Both the position numbers and the translations under genes were made by a program. This document shows positions 37,128 to 47,601 of a stretch of 64,000 nucleotides of DNA, one piece after another. The notes under the pieces are model-generated. The model was not told the origin of the DNA. It worked only from the letters and a program-made list of their open reading frames with translations, and did no database searches. The stretch's first letter is position 1, and the number at the start of each line of letters is the position of its first letter. Source of the DNA: Micromonospora carbonacea (GTDB lineage Bacteria > Actinomycetota > Actinomycetes > Mycobacteriales > Micromonosporaceae); NCBI RefSeq assembly GCF_014205165.1, contig NZ_JACHMZ010000001.1, forward strand, positions 1,710,001 through 1,774,000. The letters run 5' to 3'.

Positions 37128-37991
37128 TCAGAGGAGCACCGCCCCCGCCGCGGCCGTCGCCGCCAGCACGACGACCGCCAGGACGTTGAACGTCACATCC
37201 TGCCGCTGCGAGCGTTGCTCGGCCGCGCGGTCCAAGGTGAAGTCGGCCGGATCAGCGGGTGTGTAGTTGACCGTGACGTCGCGACCGTACGAGTTGGCGG
37301 GGTCCGCGAGATGCGACGTGCAGTGGGTGGTGACCACTACGCCCTCGCGCGTGGTGAACGACACGACAGGGGTGATGGTGGTCCGGGTGTGGCCGTCGTC
37401 CTGGTCGACGCTGACGTCCTTCAGGACCGCGACGACCCGCCCCTGCACGGTGTCCATCGCGGCCAGCCTGGCGAGGCGGTCGTTCTTGGCGCGTACGGTC
37501 CCGGGCAGGTGAGCGGCGGCGAAGACCGCCCAGGGCCCGCCGAAGCCGATCAGCGCCCACGGCCACCCCCGGTCGAACGCGGCGAGGGCCACCAGCCCGA
37601 CATAGACCAGAAAGAGTGCGAAACCAGGCCAGAACAGCCCACGACCGGGCTCCTCGGGAGTGTTGGAGAACCGGTAGTCGTGCGGTCTGCCCCGCAGGTG
37701 GCTGACCCCGATCTCCCGGCCCTCCCACGCTGCGGTGATCATCTCGCCGCGCTCGCCGTCGTTCGTCACGGTGACCTCTCGACCGGAGGCCGGGTCACGG
37801 TAGGAGACGACCACCGATATCCCGCCTTTGCGGGACCCGCCGTGCCGGGGCTCCCGCACCCGCTCGATCCGCCCCGTGAGCCGCACCGTCCGCTGCGCCT
37901 TGGTCACCCCGGCCAGCGACATGCCGTAACCCGCCAGCGCCACCACACCCCACACCGCACACCACAGGACCAGAAACTCTTCCCACCCCAT
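37128..37991 (-). CDS. DUF3592-like membrane protein
   Basis: 287-residue membrane protein. The layout is an N-terminal helix (residues 5-27), a beta-rich domain ending GREIGVSHLRGRPHDYRF, two central helices (about 115-155), a second copy of the beta-rich domain (VQGRVVAVLKDVS to VTVNYTPADPADFTLD) and a final helix. The two soluble domains, each with a GRI/GRV...V.Y.P pattern, are typical of DUF3592-type proteins of unknown function. ATG 37991 is 29 bases downstream of the stop of the next upstream gene, which carries one such domain, so the two probably form an operon. Confidence 0.75.
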   Translation of the reverse strand: MGWEEFLVLWCAVWGVVALAGYGMSLAGVTKAQRTVRLTGRIERVREPRHGGSRKGGISVVVSYRDPASGREVTVTNDGERGEMITAAWEGREIGVSHLRGRPHDYRFSNTPEEPGRGLFWPGFALFLVYVGLVALAAFDRGWPWALIGFGGPWAVFAAAHLPGTVRAKNDRLARLAAMDTVQGRVVAVLKDVSVDQDDGHTRTTITPVVSFTTREGVVVTTHCTSHLADPANSYGRDVTVNYTPADPADFTLDRAAEQRSQRQDVTFNVLAVVVLAATAAAGAVLL

Positions 37992-38020
37992 GCGCGACTC
38001 CCCACCTCACCCAGGCACGG

Positions 38021-39106
38021 TCAACCGCCGCTGCGCCGCAGCACCCTGCCCTGCCCGTCCGCCTCCAGCACTCCCGTGCCCCCGTCGCCGGTCACCACGA
38101 CCCTGAGCGTGAGCGAGCCGGTGACGCCGTCGACGGCCAGCTGCCAGCCCCGCGGGGAGCCGACGCCGGCCCCGGCCTTCTGGACCAGACCGGGGACGCG
38201 ATCGTAGGGCAGGGAACGCGGGTCGAACCCGGCGGTCTCCACGCCGGCGGGGGCGAAGACGACCGTCAGCGAACGATCCTGCACGACGACGGTCAGAGCC
38301 CGGCGCGTGTTCGCACCCCGCGTCAACGACTCGATGGCCCTACGTAGCTCGCCCTCGTCGAGCATCGACTGGCCCGGCCCCAGGTTGACGGTGCCCGTCG
38401 CCGACGTCACGACGGTCGTGGACGACGAGGCGGAGATGGCCGGTCTGCGGAAGGGGCCGCTCTCGCCCTCCTCTGCGTCGACGTCGAACAGGTCGGCCCG
38501 GAACAGCAGGAGCACGGCGGCCACGCCGAGCAGCAGGCCGAACAGCGTCAGGAGACCGTCGGCGCAGCCCGCCGGGGAATCGCTCTTCATGGCCGGACCG
38601 GGCGCAGAGTCCACGCGGGTCGTGGCCGCCCGCTCCTCCCATTCCGGCGTCGGCCGCTTCACGATCCGCGTCTTCCATGGCCGGTCCGGCGGATACTCCA
38701 CCACCACGATCCCGCCCACCCGGTAGTCGGGAAGCTCGACGAGGTTGATGTCCTGCCTCACCTCGACACGGAACGCGGGCGCGTCGTCCGGCGCGACGGA
38801 CAGCTCGAAGCGCACCGGCACATCGCTCGTCTCACCCCCGACGGCCTTGAGACTCTCGACCACTGCGAGTGCCGTGCGCGGCACGACCGCCGCCTCCCGG
38901 GCACGACGCGGCAGCGTGAAGAGGAAGAAGAGGAGCCCGTAGACCGCGGGCAGGAGTAGCCCCAGGATGGCCAGCTGTGCGCTTTCGACGACGCACCCGC
39001 TGATGAAGGCGGTCAGCGACGCCCCGATCACCGAGCCCGTCAGGAACCCCCTGGCGAGAACGGCGGGCGCATTGTGCGTGGGCGGTTTGCCCACGGTGCT
39101 CGTCAT
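38021..39106 (-). CDS. Membrane protein with DUF3592-like N-terminal region
   Basis: 361-residue protein. Two N-terminal membrane helices (about 20-65) lead to a soluble domain with VRFELSVAPDDAPAFRVEVRQDINLVELPDYRVGGIVVVEYPPDRPW, close in style to the domain of the neighbouring DUF3592-like protein. One more helix follows (about 180-200), then an extracytoplasmic C-terminal part (TVNLGPGQSMLDEGELRRAIESL onward) of unknown fold. ATG 39106 is a reasonable start, but there is no good ribosome site; the frame is open upstream, with ATG 39169 as an alternative. Function unknown; probably co-expressed with the gene at 37128. Confidence 0.65.
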   Translation of the reverse strand: MTSTVGKPPTHNAPAVLARGFLTGSVIGASLTAFISGCVVESAQLAILGLLLPAVYGLLFFLFTLPRRAREAAVVPRTALAVVESLKAVGGETSDVPVRFELSVAPDDAPAFRVEVRQDINLVELPDYRVGGIVVVEYPPDRPWKTRIVKRPTPEWEERAATTRVDSAPGPAMKSDSPAGCADGLLTLFGLLLGVAAVLLLFRADLFDVDAEEGESGPFRRPAISASSSTTVVTSATGTVNLGPGQSMLDEGELRRAIESLTRGANTRRALTVVVQDRSLTVVFAPAGVETAGFDPRSLPYDRVPGLVQKAGAGVGSPRGWQLAVDGVTGSLTLRVVVTGDGGTGVLEADGQGRVLRRSGG

Positions 39107-39425
39107 GCGGTCGATTGTGCACGTCACGAGCGACAGCCCACAGCAGCCGGCAACCTTGACCGAGGACATGACGGTCACCACCGGATGTGAGTCAGAGCCG
39201 GAGACGCCACCCTCCCTCGGGGGCCCGCAAGTGCAAGATCGGCAGGGCAGGTTTGGCGGGGCAGGCGGGCGGCGGGAGGGCGGGGGAGCGCGGGGAGGGA
39301 GCGAGGGGTGGAGCGGCGGGGACGGGCGGCGGGGTGGTTGCCGGATCCTGAGGGGCGGGCGGGATAGAGTTCTAGGTCGGCCACCGCGGTCAGGTCGGCC
39401 GTGCGTCATCCGTGGGGAGTGGGCA
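39107..39425. other. Upstream region of rapZ with a long G-run tract
   Basis: Divergent region before the rapZ-yvcK-whiA operon. Bases 39256-39335 on the plus strand are a purine-rich tract with more than a dozen runs of three to five Gs separated by one to a few bases, able in principle to form G-quadruplexes. Downstream are TTGCCG (39338) and TAGAGT (39365), which resemble promoter elements but are 21 bases apart. No ORF or tRNA is seen. Confidence 0.5.
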
Positions 39426-40406
39426 GTGAACGAGGCGCGGACGCCCGAGGTTCCGGCCGGCGACGGCCCGACAGCGGCGGCGGGGGCGGCCACGGACACG
39501 CTGCCCGTGGCCGCGGCGGCGGCGCGGCCGGCGACGGAGGCAGAGGCGGAGACCACCCTGGTGGTGGTGACCGGCGTGTCCGGCGGCGGGCGCAGCACGG
39601 TGGCCCGGGCGTTGGAGAACGTCGGCTACTACGTCGTCGACAACCTGCCCCAGGCGCTCATGCTCGACATGGCCGAGCTGGCCGTCAAGGCCGGCGGCGC
39701 GGCCCGGCGCACGGCGATGGTGCTGGACGTGCGCTCCCGCGCCTTCTCCACGGACCTGGCCGGGGCGATCCGGGAGCTGAAGGACCGGGGCTTCTCCCCG
39801 CGCGTGGTCTTCGTCGACGCCGACGACGAGGTGCTGATCCGCCGGTTCGAGAGCGTCCGGCGCTCGCACCCGTTGCAGGGCGACGGGCGGCTGGCCGACG
39901 GCATCGCCGTGGAGCGGGGCCTGCTGGAGGAGGCCCGCGACCAGGCCGACGTGATCATCGACACCAGCCACCTGAACGTCAACCAGCTGCGCCGCCGGAT
40001 CGAGGAGCTGTTCGGCGGCGAGGACGCCCGCCGGCTGCGGATCACCGTGCTCTCCTTCGGCTTCAAGTACGGCCTCCCGCCGGACGCCGACTTCGTCCTC
40101 GACGCCCGGTTCCTGCCGAACCCGTACTGGGTGCCCGAGCTGCGGGAGCACACCGGGCGGGAGGGGGCGGTCAGCGCGTACGTGCTGGGTCAGGAGGGCG
40201 CGGACGCCTTCGTCGGGACGTACGCGGACCTGGTCAACGCCACCACCGCCGGTTTCGAGCGGGAGGGCAAGCGGTACCTGACCGTGGCGGTCGGCTGCAC
40301 CGGCGGCAAGCACCGCAGCGTGGCCATCGCCGAGGAGCTGGCCGCCCGGCTGCGCCACGCCGGGCTGGCGGCCAACGCGCAACACCGCGACCTGGGACGG
40401 GAATGA
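39426..40406 (+). CDS. rapZ: RapZ/YvcJ family nucleotide-binding protein (RNase adapter type)
   Basis: 326-residue P-loop protein. In E. coli RapZ guides decay of the small RNA GlmZ; in Gram-positives YvcJ binds nucleotides and the role is less clear. Walker A is GVSGGGRST (about residues 50-58), with Arg in place of the usual Lys, as is normal for actinobacterial members. VDNLPQALMLDMAEL and the C-terminal GCTGGKHRSVAIAEELA (about 290-306) are family hallmarks. The first 45 residues are a low-complexity Ala/Thr/Glu extension. GTG 39426 has GGGGAG seven bases upstream. The stop overlaps the yvcK ATG (ATGA), and whiA follows; this trio is conserved in Gram-positives. Confidence 0.95.
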   Translation: MNEARTPEVPAGDGPTAAAGAATDTLPVAAAAARPATEAEAETTLVVVTGVSGGGRSTVARALENVGYYVVDNLPQALMLDMAELAVKAGGAARRTAMVLDVRSRAFSTDLAGAIRELKDRGFSPRVVFVDADDEVLIRRFESVRRSHPLQGDGRLADGIAVERGLLEEARDQADVIIDTSHLNVNQLRRRIEELFGGEDARRLRITVLSFGFKYGLPPDADFVLDARFLPNPYWVPELREHTGREGAVSAYVLGQEGADAFVGTYADLVNATTAGFEREGKRYLTVAVGCTGGKHRSVAIAEELAARLRHAGLAANAQHRDLGRE

Positions 40407-41431
40407 CGCCGCCGGCGGAGCCCCCGGGAGCGGGCGGCGGGCGGGGCGACGGGCGGCGTACCCGGGTGGTCGCCTTCGGCGGCGGGCACGGCCTGTCGGT
40501 GTCCCTGCGGGCGCTGCGCCGGTGCGTGCCGGAGCTGGACCTGGACATCACCGCCGTGGTCACCGTCGGCGACGACGGCGGCTCCAGCGGCCGGCTGCGC
40601 GCCCGCCGGGGCGGCCTGCCCCCGGGCGACCTGCGGCAGGCGCTGGTGGCCCTCGCCGGGGACCACCCGGCCACCCGGCGCACCGCCGGGCTGTTCCAGC
40701 ACCGCTTCGCCGACACCCCCGGCGACCCGGCCGACACCGACGACGGGCTGGCCGGGCACGCCGTGGGCAACCTGGTGCTCTGCGGGCTGATCGAGCTGCT
40801 CGGCGACCCGGTGGCCGCCCTGGAGCACGCCGGGGCGATGCTCGGCGCGGTGGGCCGGGTGCTGCCGATGTCCCGCCAGCCGGTCGGCATCGAGGCCCGG
40901 GTGCGCGGCGCCGACCCGGCGTACCCCGACGAGGTGCGCAGGGTGCGCGGCCAGCACCAGGTGGCGGTGACCGGGGGACGGGTGGAGTCGCTGCGGCTGA
41001 CCCCGACGACCCCGGCGGCCTGCGCGGAGGCGGTGGCGGCGACGGCCGAGGCCGACTGGTTGATCTTCGGGCCGGGTAGCTGGTACACCAGCGTGCTGCC
41101 GCACCTGCTGGTGCCGGGGCTGGCGGCGGCGATCGTGGCGAGCCCGGCCCGTCGGCTGGTCACGCTCAACCTCGCGGCGGAGAAGGAGACCCTCGGGCTC
41201 TCCCTCGCCGACCACCTGGCCACCCTGCGGCACTATCTGCCCGAGCTGGCGGTGGACCTGGTGCTGGCGGACTCCAAGGCGGTGGGCGATCCCGCGCCGG
41301 TCGAACGTGCGGCAGAATCGCTGGGTGCCCGGCTGGTCCTCGCCCCGGTCGCCGTCACCGACGGCGAACCCCGTCACGATCCGGCCGCCTTGGGTGCCGC
41401 CCTGGTGCCTGTCCTGGGCGCCGATCGTTAA
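40403..41431 (+). CDS. YvcK/CofD-like gluconeogenesis factor family protein
   Basis: 342-residue protein of the YvcK branch of the CofD-like fold, which binds UDP-sugars and affects cell shape and carbon metabolism in Bacillus and mycobacteria (CuvA). Motifs: AFGGGHGLSVSLRALR near residue 22, TVGDDGGSSGRLR near 55-67, PPGDLRQAL, and the C-terminal LILAPVAV-like VLAPVAVTDG. Its ATG overlaps the rapZ stop by four bases, so translation is coupled. A Gly/Arg-rich N-terminal stretch of about 20 residues precedes the fold. Confidence 0.93.
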   Translation: MTPPAEPPGAGGGRGDGRRTRVVAFGGGHGLSVSLRALRRCVPELDLDITAVVTVGDDGGSSGRLRARRGGLPPGDLRQALVALAGDHPATRRTAGLFQHRFADTPGDPADTDDGLAGHAVGNLVLCGLIELLGDPVAALEHAGAMLGAVGRVLPMSRQPVGIEARVRGADPAYPDEVRRVRGQHQVAVTGGRVESLRLTPTTPAACAEAVAATAEADWLIFGPGSWYTSVLPHLLVPGLAAAIVASPARRLVTLNLAAEKETLGLSLADHLATLRHYLPELAVDLVLADSKAVGDPAPVERAAESLGARLVLAPVAVTDGEPRHDPAALGAALVPVLGADR

Positions 41432-41485
41432 GCACGTACGTAATCTCCGGCGACACGCCGGAACCGGTCCGTGAGGGGGCGCACA

Positions 41486-42466
41486 ATGGCGATGACGGCT
41501 GCGGTCAAGGACGAGCTGAGCCGGGTCGACGTGCCCAAGCCCTGCTGCCGGCGGGCGGAGATGGCGGCGCTGCTGCGCTTCGCCGGCGGGCTGCACATCG
41601 TCTCCGGCCGGGTGGTGGTCGAGGCCGAGTTGGACACCGGGGCGGTGGCCCGGCGGCTGCGCCGGGAGATCGCGGAGGTCTACGGCTACTCCAGCGAGAT
41701 CCACGTGCTCGCCTCCGGCGGGCTGCGCAAGGGCAGCCACTTCATCGTCCGGGTGGTCAAGGACGGCGAGGCCCTGGCCCGGCAGACCGGGCTGCTGGAC
41801 GTGCGGGGCCGCCCGGTGCGGGGCCTGCCGCCGCACGTGGTGGCCGCGAACGTCTGCTGCGCGGTCTCCGCGTGGCGGGGGGCGTTCATGGCGCACGGCT
41901 CGCTGACGGAGCCCGGCCGCTCCAGCGCGCTGGAGATCACCTGCCCGGGCCCGGAGTCGGCGCTGGCGCTGGTCGGCGCGGCCCGGCGCATCGGCATCAC
42001 CGCGAAGAACCGCGAGGTGCGCGGGGTGGACCGGGTGGTGGTCAAGGACGGTGACGCCATCGCGGCGCTGCTCACCCGCATAGGAGCACACTCCAGCGTG
42101 CTGGCCTGGGAGGAGCGCCGGGTGCGCCGCGAGGTGCGGGCCACCGCCAACCGGCTGGCCAACTTCGACGACGCCAACCTGCGCCGCTCGGCGCGGGCGG
42201 CCGTGGCCGCCGCCGCCCGGGTGACGCGGGCGCTGGAGATCCTCGCCGAGGACGCGCCGAACCATCTCACCTCCGCCGGCCGGCTGCGCCTGGAGCACCG
42301 GCAGGCGTCCCTGGAGGAGCTGGGGGCGCTCGCCGACCCGCCGCTGACCAAGGACGCGATCGCCGGCCGGATCCGCCGGTTGCTGGCCCTGGCCGACAAG
42401 CGGGCCCGTGACCTGGGCATCCCGGATACGGAAGCGGCCGTCACGCCCGACATGCTCGTGGTCTGA
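41486..42466 (+). CDS. whiA: Sporulation/division regulator WhiA
   Basis: 326-residue DNA-binding regulator that, with WhiB, drives sporulation septation genes in Streptomyces. The N-terminal part is a degenerate LAGLIDADG homing-endonuclease fold ([26 protein letters not shown], then [21 protein letters not shown]). The C-terminal helix-turn-helix is [41 protein letters not shown] (about 260-303). ATG 41486 has AGGGGG eight bases upstream. Third gene of the rapZ-yvcK-whiA block, 54 bases after yvcK. Confidence 0.96.
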   Translation: MAMTAAVKDELSRVDVPKPCCRRAEMAALLRFAGGLHIVSGRVVVEAELDTGAVARRLRREIAEVYGYSSEIHVLASGGLRKGSHFIVRVVKDGEALARQTGLLDVRGRPVRGLPPHVVAANVCCAVSAWRGAFMAHGSLTEPGRSSALEITCPGPESALALVGAARRIGITAKNREVRGVDRVVVKDGDAIAALLTRIGAHSSVLAWEERRVRREVRATANRLANFDDANLRRSARAAVAAAARVTRALEILAEDAPNHLTSAGRLRLEHRQASLEELGALADPPLTKDAIAGRIRRLLALADKRARDLGIPDTEAAVTPDMLVV

Positions 42467-44981
<2,515 letters not shown>

Positions 44982-44982
<1 letters not shown>

Positions 44983-45773
44983 TGGCGGCGATCACCCGCC
45001 GGCCGCTGATGGCTGGCAACTGGAAGATGAACCTCAACCACCTCGAGGCCAACCTGCTGGTGCAGAAGCTGGCCGCGAGCCTCACCGCGCAGCAGCTCAC
45101 CGACGTCGAGTGCGTCGTGCTGCCGCCCTTCACCGACCTGCGCACCGTGCAGACCGCGATCGAGGGCGACAAGCTGCTCATCGGCTACGGCGGGCAGGAC
45201 CTGTCGCCGTACCCGTCGGGGGCGTACACCGGGGACATCTCCGGGGCGATGCTGGCGAAGCTCGGCTGCACCTACGTGGTGGTCGGCCACTCCGAGCGGC
45301 GGCAGTACCACCACGAGGACGACGCGCTGGTCAACGACAAGGTGACCGCCGCGCTGGCCCACGGGCTCACCCCGATCCTGTGCATCGGCGAGGGCCTGGA
45401 GGTGCGCGAGCAGCTGCGGCACGTGCCGCACTGCTGCGACCAGCTCGACGGCGCGCTGCGGGGGCTCACCCCGGAGCAGGTCACCAAGGTCGTCGTGGCG
45501 TACGAGCCGGTGTGGGCGATCGGGACGGGCAAGACCGCCACCCCGGAGGACGCCCAGGAGGTGTGCGGTGAGGTGCGCAAGCGCCTCGTCGAGACCTACG
45601 ACCAGGCGACCGCCGACCAGGTGCGCATCCTCTACGGCGGGTCGGTGAAGTCCTCGAACGTGGCCTCGATCATGGCCCAGCCGGACGTGGACGGGGCCCT
45701 GGTGGGCGGCGCGAGCCTCGACGGCGAGGAATTCGCCAAGATCTGCCGGTTCCCGGAGCACATCAGCCGCTGA
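44982..45773 (+). CDS. tpiA: Triosephosphate isomerase
   Basis: Interconverts dihydroxyacetone phosphate and glyceraldehyde-3-phosphate. 263 residues, TIM barrel: substrate-binding GNWKMN near residue 10, catalytic His103 in VGHSERR, catalytic Glu175 in [11 protein letters not shown] and the phosphate-gripping YGGSVKSSN near 210. ATG 44982 overlaps the pgk stop. It delivers the triose phosphate shared with the transketolase and transaldolase products of the facing operon. Confidence 0.97.
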
Positions 45774-45868
45774 AGGCTCGCTATCCTTGACTCCGCCCGT
45801 CCACCGGCCGGTGCCGCAGTGCCCGACCTGTCCGGGCGAGGATCGCTACGAGAGGACTGACCCCAGCC

Positions 45869-46135
45869 ATGCCGATCTGGTTCGCATACACGTTGATCGT
45901 GTTGCTGACGATCACGAGCATCATGCTCACCATGCTGATCCTGCTGCACCGCGGCAAGGGCGGCGGTATGTCGAGCATGTTCGGCGGCGGGGTCAGCTCC
46001 AGCCTTGCCGGCTCCTCCGTGGCCGAGAAGAACCTCGACCGCTACACGGTCCTGGTGGGCATCGTCTGGTTCGCCTGCATCGTCGGGCTGGGGCTCTGGT
46101 TGCGCCTCCAGGTCGGCAGCGGCAGCGGGGCCTGA
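45869..46135 (+). CDS. secG: Protein translocase subunit SecG
   Basis: 88-residue membrane protein of the SecYEG channel. Two hydrophobic helices (about 5-24 and 60-80) flank the conserved cytoplasmic loop LLHRGKGGGMSSMFGGG. ATG 45869 starts MPIWFAYTLIVLL. The position directly after tpiA and before rbpA is typical of actinobacteria. A 15-bp U-rich terminator follows 25 bases after the stop and separates it from rbpA. Confidence 0.93.
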   Translation: MPIWFAYTLIVLLTITSIMLTMLILLHRGKGGGMSSMFGGGVSSSLAGSSVAEKNLDRYTVLVGIVWFACIVGLGLWLRLQVGSGSGA

Positions 46136-46160
46136 GAGCGAGCCCGCCGAGTCGTACAAT

Positions 46161-46203
46161 CTGCGCGCGGTCCGTCACCGACGGACCGCGCGCAGTTGTT
46201 TCT
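46161..46203 (+). terminator. Canonical intrinsic terminator after secG
   Basis: CTGCGCGCGGTCCGT (46161-46175) pairs perfectly over 15 bases with ACGGACCGCGCGCAG (46181-46195), loop CACCG, followed by the T-rich TTGTTTCT. It is the only hairpin seen here with a clear U-tract, and should close the gap-pgk-tpiA-secG transcription unit. Confidence 0.88.
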
Positions 46204-46268
46204 GTGCTGCACCGCGTCGCCGCCGCCCGCCTGCGCGGCGGTCCCCTCCGACGACAGGAGCGAGCAGC

Positions 46269-46613
46269 GTGACGAGTGGCAACGTCATCCGGGGCACCCG
46301 GGTCGGGTCGGGGCCGGAACGCCTCGGCGAGCGGCACGTGCCGGCCCCGCGCCGGCCGGTCAGCTACTGGTGCCGCAACGACCACCGGGTCGACGTGCCC
46401 ATCGCGGCCGACGCGGCGCCGCCGACGCTGTGGGACTGCCCGCGCTGCGGGCTCCCCGCCGGCCAGGACCCGGCGGACCCGCCGGGCCGGGCCCGTCCCG
46501 AGCCCTACAAGACCCACCTGGCGTACGTGAAGGAGCGGCGCACCCCCGAGCAGGGGGAGGCGCTGCTGGCGGAGGCCCTGGCCGCCCTGCGCCGCCGCAG
46601 GGGTGGCTCCTGA
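46269..46613 (+). CDS. rbpA: RNA polymerase-binding protein RbpA
   Basis: 114-residue general transcription factor of actinobacteria that binds the housekeeping sigma factor and core polymerase and stabilises the open promoter complex. Start GTG 46269 (VTSGNVIRGTRVGSGP is the conserved N-terminal tail) has AGGAG about ten bases upstream. The core domain has Cys35, His39, Cys57 and Cys60 (WCRNDH, WDCPRCG), the zinc-binding pattern. The C-terminal sigma-interaction domain is RTPEQGEALLAEALAALR. It is convergent with pgl across palindromic repeat copy 2. Confidence 0.93.
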   Translation: MTSGNVIRGTRVGSGPERLGERHVPAPRRPVSYWCRNDHRVDVPIAADAAPPTLWDCPRCGLPAGQDPADPPGRARPEPYKTHLAYVKERRTPEQGEALLAEALAALRRRRGGS

Positions 46614-46653
46614 GCGGGGCTCCCGCCGCGCCCGGCCGGTTGCCGGGCCGGGA

Positions 46654-46711
46654 GCGTTAAGAAGGGCCCCCTGCTATGCGGAAAGCGTTAACAGGGGGCC
46701 CTTCCTTACGC
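46654..46711. repeat. Palindromic repeat, copy 2, between rbpA and pgl (probable terminator)
   Basis: GAAGGGCCCCCTG (46661-46673) pairs perfectly with CAGGGGGCCCTTC (46692-46704), with outer GCGTTAAG/CTTACGC pairing; the loop ends GCGTTAA as in copy 1 at 35583. The element ends one base before the stop codon of minus-strand pgl. Same arrangement as copy 1, hence a dispersed repeat acting as a bidirectional terminator. Confidence 0.75.
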
Positions 46712-46712
46712 C

Positions 46713-47483
46713 TCAGCGGAGGCTGCGCAGGCGCGGCGGAACCTCGGCCGCCGCCGCCCGGTCCAGCAGCCACAGGGTGCGGCTGACGCCCTGCGCCCCG
46801 GCCGCCGGGAGCTGCACCGGGCCGGCCCCGGCCAGCGCCATGCCCACCGCGCGGGCCTTGTCCGCGCCGCTGGCGACCAGCCAGACCTCCTCGGCCGTGT
46901 TGATCGTCGGCAGGGTCAGCGTGGTGCGCACCGGCGGCGGCTTGGGGCTGCCCCGCACGGCGCTCACCGGCCGCGTGTCGTGGTGCACCGGGTGCTCGGG
47001 GAAGACCGACGCGACGTGCCCGTCCTCGCCCACCCCCAGCATCAGCACGTCGAAGTGGGGGAGCGCGGCGTGCCCCGGGCGGGCCGCGCGGGCCAGCTCG
47101 GCCGCGTATTCGGCCGCCCCGGCCTCCGGGTCGTCGCCGGTCGGGCCGTCGGATGCGGGCATCGGGTGCACCCGCGCCGGGTCCAGCGGCAGCCCGTCCA
47201 GCAGCGCCGCGCGGGCCTGCGTCTCGTTGCGCTCCGGGTCGCCGGCGGGCAGGAACCGCTCGTCGCCCCACCAGACGTCGACGCGGGACCAGTCGACCGC
47301 GTCCCGGGCCGGCAGCACGGCCACCGCGCGGTAGACGGCCGCGGCGATCCGCCCGCCGGTCAGCACCATCGACGCCTGGCCCCGCTCGGCCTGCGCGTCG
47401 AGCAGCCTCACCACCAGCCGGGCCGCCACCGCCTGCGCCAGCAGGTCGGCATCGGCGTGCACGGCGACACTCGCCTCACTCAT
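46713..47483 (-). CDS. pgl: 6-phosphogluconolactonase
   Basis: Hydrolyses 6-phosphogluconolactone, second step of the oxidative pentose phosphate pathway. 256 residues of the NagB-like fold: LTGGRIAAAVY near residue 41, VDVWWGDERFLP near 68-79 and LMLGVGEDGHVASVFPEHP near 146-164 with the catalytic Asp-Gly-His. It is the last gene of the minus-strand operon tkt-tal-pgi-zwf-opcA-pgl, 118 bases after opcA, and ends at a palindromic repeat. Confidence 0.95.
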   Translation of the reverse strand: MSEASVAVHADADLLAQAVAARLVVRLLDAQAERGQASMVLTGGRIAAAVYRAVAVLPARDAVDWSRVDVWWGDERFLPAGDPERNETQARAALLDGLPLDPARVHPMPASDGPTGDDPEAGAAEYAAELARAARPGHAALPHFDVLMLGVGEDGHVASVFPEHPVHHDTRPVSAVRGSPKPPPVRTTLTLPTINTAEEVWLVASGADKARAVGMALAGAGPVQLPAAGAQGVSRTLWLLDRAAAAEVPPRLRSLR

Positions 47484-47601
47484 CTATGTGCCTTCGCCTC
47501 CCGACCGCCCTCGCGGTCCGTCGTGCCCTCGGGCCACCCGGCCCTCCGTCGCGTCGGCGGCGGCCCAGGGCCGACCGCCGTGGTCGGCCCGGGCCACCCC
47601 G

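Noticed and set aside
39338..39370. TTGCCG and TAGAGT as the rapZ promoter
   Set aside because: The spacing is 21 bases, too long for a standard vegetative promoter. Noted only as a description.
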